From: Deltaproteobacteria bacterium
GTDB taxonomy: Bacteria > Bdellovibrionota > JACOXK01
Assembly: GCA_016186995.1 (NCBI GenBank)
Contig: JACPKQ010000022.1
Location: forward strand, 62,001 to 126,000
Reading direction: 5' to 3'
Length of the DNA stretch: 64,000 nt
Positions 60,918-64,000 of this stretch are shown one piece after another. The position numbers and the translations under genes were made by a program. The first letter of the stretch is position 1, and every line of letters begins with the position of its first letter. The notes under the pieces were generated by a model. The model was not told the DNA's origin and did no database searches. It saw nothing but the letters and a program-made list of their open reading frames with translations.

Positions 60918-63476
60918 ATGAATCTATCTCACACCCCCATGATTGAGCAGTACTTACGGCTTAAAAAACAATACCAAGATTGCATTCTTTTTTTTAGATT
61001 GGGTGATTTTTATGAGATGTTTTTTGAAGATGCCAGAGCTGCTTCAAAAATCCTCAACCTCACTTTAACTTCCCGTTATAAAAAGACAGATCACGAAGTT
61101 CCTATGTGTGGAGTGCCCCACCATGCAGCTGGCTCTTATATTAAAAAGCTCACTCACAAGGGCTATCGTGTTGCTATTTGTGAGCAAACAGAAGAACCGC
61201 AACCTGGAAAAAATATTGTTGATCGCGATGTGGTTCAAATAGTAACACCTGCGCTTCCCTTTAATGAAGATGATCTTTTAGGAGAAGAAAACTATTATCT
61301 TATGGCAGTGTGTCCAACTTCACCTGTCATTGCGAGTGAAACGAAGCAATCCCATCGCGGTAGCGATGAGATCACCACGCCCTCTGTCATCCCGGAAACG
61401 CGGAGCGTTATCCGGGATCCAGGGATCCAGAATTCAGAACTCCTGGATTCCCGCTTTCGCGGGAATGACAATAAAATTTTCAATGTTGCCTACATGTCTA
61501 TTGTGACAGGAGAGTTTTATACTTTTTCCTGCGCCTCTCAAGAAGAGCTTATTTCAGAGTTGACTCGAATTGACCCTAAGGAAGTTTTAGTAGAAGAATC
61601 TTTCAAAAACGCAGAATGGGTGCAGTCTTTAAAACGAGAAAATTTTTATATTTATTTTATTGCTTCCGCTCGTCATTGCGAGGAGTCAAAGACGACGCGG
61701 CAATCCCATCGCGGTAGCGATGAGATCACCACGCCCTACGGGCTCGTGATGACACCCTGTTATTCTGCACAAGACATTTTATTTGAATATTTAAAACTCA
61801 CAAAACATTATAAAACTACACTTTCTCCAGATTCAAACCTTCATCAAAACATGGTTTTAGATGGTAAAACTTTAAAAAACCTTGATGTTGTCCATCCATG
61901 GGGAGAAGAAAAACAATCTCTTTTTAAAACGCTTAACTTCACAAAATCAGCTTGTGGCGGAAGGCTTCTTAAAAAGTGGCTTAAATTTCCTCTTCTCAAA
62001 AGAAATCTCATTGAAGAGCGTCTCCACATTGTAAAAAAACTTTTTGATGTTCAGTATTTAAGAGAATCTCTTCAAAAAAAATTAAATAACGTTTACGATT
62101 TAGAAAGAATTTGTTCCAAACTAGAGAGAAACCGCGCCCACCCGAAAGATTTAAAACAACTTTTAGTAACCTTGGAGGTGGCCGTGGGGCTTCAGGCTGA
62201 TGCGGCCCCCCTGTCATTGCGAACGAATGTGAAGCAATCCCCTAGAATAAACTCTTTAGTTGAAGATCCTCCTTTAAGTTTTTATGAAGGGGGTGTTTTT
62301 AAAAAGGGCTATTCCAAAGAGCTTGATGAGCTTATTGATTTAACTCACAATTATAAAACATGGGTTTTGCGTTATGAGGAAGAAGAAAAATCAAAAACAG
62401 GGATTTCTAGTCTTAAAGTAAAATATAATTCTATTTTTGGTTATTATATCGAAGTTCGAAAAACAAATTTAGATAAAGTACCTGAAACCTATCACAGAAA
62501 ACAAACTCTTGTTCAAGCAGAAAGGTATACAACAGAAGAACTCAAAGATTTTGAATCAAGAATTCTTTCCGCAGAAGTAAAAAGAAAAAAACTAGAAACT
62601 CAACTTTTTGAAAAACTGAGAGAAGATTTAAAAAGTTCTCTTTACCTTTTTATGAAAATAGGTACGGCTTTAGCAGAGCTTGATGTTTTTTGTGCACTTT
62701 CAGAAGCAGCGAATCGTTATCATTATGTCATGCCTCATATTGTAGAAGATCAAAGTTTAAAACTTTTTCAAAGTCGTCATCCAGTTGTGGAACAGGGTCA
62801 CGATTTTATCCCCAACGATATTGTTATAGAAAAAGGGCATCTCCATCTTATTACGGGGCCTAATATGGGTGGAAAATCAACTGTGATGCGGCAGGTGGCT
62901 CTTTCACTTCTGATGATGCAGATGGGGAGTTTTGTGCCTGCAGAAAAAGCTTTTCTTCCTATCGTTGATCGCATTTTTACCCGAATTGGGGCTTCTGATG
63001 ATATTGCTCAAGGAGAGAGTACTTTTATGGTTGAGATGAAAGAAACTTCACATATTTTAGCATCTGCGACACATCAAAGCTTTATTATACTTGATGAGGT
63101 GGGGCGTGGCACAAGTACATTTGATGGATTGAGTTTAGCGTGGTCTATTGCTGAGTGGATTGTAGAAGAAATAAGGTGTCTGACGCTGTTTGCAACGCAC
63201 TATCATGAATTGACTGTTCTTTCTCAAAAATATGAAAATATTAAAAATGAGCATATGGCAGCTCTTAAAAAAGGAAATGAGATTGTTTTTCAAAGAAAAC
63301 TGAAACCAGGTGCTTTAAGTGCAAGTTTTGGAATTGAAGTGGGGCGTTTGGCAGGTCTTCCTGTGCAACTTTTAGAAAGGGCCCAAGAAGTGTTAAAAGG
63401 GCTTACCTTGCAGTCTCGTGAAAGCAAACCATCGTCTCTCAAACCCTCACCTTCCACCCAAAAACTCCTCTTTTAA
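60918..63476 (+). CDS. mutS: DNA mismatch repair protein MutS with three in-frame repeat insertions
   Basis: An 852-residue MutS. The mismatch-binding domain has the GDFYE motif (Phe and Glu that contact the mismatch); the ATPase has Walker A GPNMGGKSTVM, DEVGRGTSTFDG and ATHYHEL. Three stretches encoded by palindromic repeats interrupt it: about residues 136-184 (TKQSHRGSDEITTPS...DSRFRGND), 252-279 (EESKTTRQSHRGSDEITTPYG), and 432-443 (SLRTNVKQSPRIN). All keep the frame open. The first two fall in the connector-domain region, the third in the core/lever region. Without them the protein would be roughly 765 residues. The start at 60918 lies just after a terminator. Confidence 0.93.
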   Translation: MNLSHTPMIEQYLRLKKQYQDCILFFRLGDFYEMFFEDARAASKILNLTLTSRYKKTDHEVPMCGVPHHAAGSYIKKLTHKGYRVAICEQTEEPQPGKNIVDRDVVQIVTPALPFNEDDLLGEENYYLMAVCPTSPVIASETKQSHRGSDEITTPSVIPETRSVIRDPGIQNSELLDSRFRGNDNKIFNVAYMSIVTGEFYTFSCASQEELISELTRIDPKEVLVEESFKNAEWVQSLKRENFYIYFIASARHCEESKTTRQSHRGSDEITTPYGLVMTPCYSAQDILFEYLKLTKHYKTTLSPDSNLHQNMVLDGKTLKNLDVVHPWGEEKQSLFKTLNFTKSACGGRLLKKWLKFPLLKRNLIEERLHIVKKLFDVQYLRESLQKKLNNVYDLERICSKLERNRAHPKDLKQLLVTLEVAVGLQADAAPLSLRTNVKQSPRINSLVEDPPLSFYEGGVFKKGYSKELDELIDLTHNYKTWVLRYEEEEKSKTGISSLKVKYNSIFGYYIEVRKTNLDKVPETYHRKQTLVQAERYTTEELKDFESRILSAEVKRKKLETQLFEKLREDLKSSLYLFMKIGTALAELDVFCALSEAANRYHYVMPHIVEDQSLKLFQSRHPVVEQGHDFIPNDIVIEKGHLHLITGPNMGGKSTVMRQVALSLLMMQMGSFVPAEKAFLPIVDRIFTRIGASDDIAQGESTFMVEMKETSHILASATHQSFIILDEVGRGTSTFDGLSLAWSIAEWIVEEIRCLTLFATHYHELTVLSQKYENIKNEHMAALKKGNEIVFQRKLKPGALSASFGIEVGRLAGLPVQLLERAQEVLKGLTLQSRESKPSSLKPSPSTQKLLF
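61325..61470. repeat. family-A repeat cluster inside mutS (insert 1)
   Basis: GTCATTGCGAG...GAAGCAATC, hairpin CATCGCGGTAGCGATG, GATCACCACG, then a second unit ATCCCGG...CCGGGAT and a third GGATTCCCGCTTTCGCGGGAATGACA. Confidence 0.8.
61671..61754. repeat. family-A repeat inside mutS (insert 2)
   Basis: CGTCATTGCGAGGAG...GCAATCCCATCGCGGTAGCGATG, GATCACCACG-CCCTACGGGC-TCGTGATGACA. Its central 30 bases match insert 1 almost exactly. Confidence 0.8.
62211..62246. repeat. partial family-A repeat inside mutS (insert 3)
   Basis: TGTCATTGCGAACGAATGTGAAGCAATCCCCTAGAA: only the left half of the composite module; the matching right half is absent. Confidence 0.7.
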
Positions 63477-63490
63477 AATTCTTCAGCAAC

Positions 63491-63720
63491 TTTAGGTTCT
63501 TGATAGCCTCAATGGCCCTCATGAACAACCTTGGTTCTGAATTGGGGCACACACAGCCAATTCTCTCATGGATACGTGTCATTGCGAGCGTAGCGAAGCA
63601 ATCTCCTAGAATTGCTTTAGCAATTCTAGGACAACACTTGCGTGTTGAGATCGCCACGGGTTCTTTAAGAACCCTCGCGATGACAGCCAGACCATTTCTT
63701 CACATGGTCACGAATAATTG
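63491..63720. repeat. composite palindromic element, full-length copy
   Basis: Modules: TTTAGGTTCTTGA; AACCTTGGTTCTGA; hairpin GAATTGG...CCAATTC; TCTCTCATGGATACG; GTCATTGCGAGCGTAGCGAAGCAATC; hairpin CCTAGAATTGCT-TT-AGCAATTCTAGG; hairpin CAACAC-TTGC-GTGTTG; hairpin GGGTTCTT-T-AAGAACCC; CTCGCGATGACAG; CCATTTCTTCACATGGTCACGAATAATTG. Same architecture as 34957-35133 with different stem bases. Confidence 0.8.
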
Positions 63721-63750
63721 ATGCGAAAAATAAAAACTAAAGCTTATGTA

Positions 63751-63903
63751 AAAAACAGGGGGAGTGCTTGCAGAGGGTCGTGTCGGAAGGAAATCTGGCT
63801 TGGTCCACATAGAATATGTGGCAGATTGACTGAGACGCGAGGCGCACTTTTTCGCAGGAAAAAAAGTGACGCCGTACCCGATGGAAGCACTCTCCCTGTT
63901 TTT
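63751..63903. repeat. family-C structured element, copy 2
   Basis: Arms 63751-63769 and 63885-63903 give a 19-bp stem with one wobble. The core of about 112 bases matches that at 22264-22377 nearly base for base, except for CAAGC/AAATC near its start and a few single changes. The element is followed by CCATTTCAAGAACTTAAG. The last 100 bases of the window beyond it hold no recognisable gene. Confidence 0.75.
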
Positions 63904-64000
63904 GTTACCATTTCAAGAACTTAAGTACCGTTCTGAGATGACAGGGATGGAGTTTTTTGTTAGGTTTTCAAAGATTATGGACCAATATTATAAACTCCGT

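Noticed and set aside
34957..63720. Dispersed GTCAT...GATCC repeats as a CRISPR array
   Set aside because: Copies are scattered, palindromic, variable in stem sequence and not regularly spaced; no cas genes are present.
22027..63903. Insertion sequences or transposons as the source of the palindromic elements
   Set aside because: No transposase, integrase or relaxase gene is visible in the window; any mobilising enzyme must act in trans.
63718..63924. Open reading frame of 68 codons over the family-C element
   Set aside because: It translates a structured repeat; the equivalent frame is not kept in the other copy and there is no ribosome-binding site.

Overview
The window looks like chromosomal DNA of a low-G+C, Gram-negative bacterium. 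Secretins, lipoprotein signal peptides, periplasmic HtrA and a Tad-type pilus all imply an outer membrane. Three things suggest a deltaproteobacterium-like or Bdellovibrionota-like lineage: the gene order prs-rplY-pth and rpsF-(DUF2232)-rplI-dnaB, a SpoVG/tRNA-Gln neighbourhood, and a TIGR02147-type regulator paired with a secreted protein. This placement is inference from gene content, not from a search.

Layout. 1-1.5 kb: three small genes of unknown role, the last a DUF5680 protein. 1.6-10.9 kb (minus strand): a housekeeping block, dnaB, rplI, a DUF2232 membrane protein, rpsF (rpsR is missing from its usual place), an epimerase, an acyltransferase, hppA, pth, rplY and prs. 10.9-15.8 kb: an accessory block between prs and tRNA-Gln holding a DMT transporter, a secreted protein, a frameshifted TIGR02147 regulator, a glucosaminidase with a lipoprotein, and a BrnT/BrnA toxin-antitoxin pair. 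15.8-21.9 kb: tRNA-Gln, spoVG, HtrA, DUF1844, htpX and an M16-fold lipoprotein lacking the zinc motif. 22.6-29.1 kb: one tight operon of tadC, DUF192, three FHA-domain membrane proteins and a PP2C phosphatase. 29.0-33.2 kb: VIT-family transporter, SDR and M1 aminopeptidase. 33.5-43.9 kb: the main Tad locus (Flp pilins, CpaA, TadE-like proteins, CpaB, CpaC, a CpaE-CpaF fusion, TadB, and a YD-repeat secreted protein). 44-51.7 kb: a small secreted protein, a peptide ABC transporter without ATPases, PlsC, and cystathionine gamma-synthase/lyase with cystathionine beta-synthase. 52-58.4 kb: a Ser/Thr kinase with a PEGA domain, a second compact Tad-like set (CpaC2, CpaF2, a TadB-TadC fusion), and a REC-histidine kinase. 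59.1-63.5 kb: a large secreted protein and mutS.

Two themes link the regions. First, five near-consensus sigma-54 (-24/-12) promoters precede the flp pilin, a small secreted protein, both transcription units of the second Tad set, and the large secreted protein. This suggests one sigma-54 surface-structure regulon; FHA, PP2C and STK signalling genes lie in or beside the Tad sets.

Second, the window is full of dispersed, modular palindromic elements. Different copies share conserved spacer boxes, but their stem sequences differ while both arms stay complementary. Several copies lie in frame inside coding regions (mutS three times, a TadE-like protein, the main CpaC, and a histidine kinase). 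These elements are the strongest candidate here for something undescribed.
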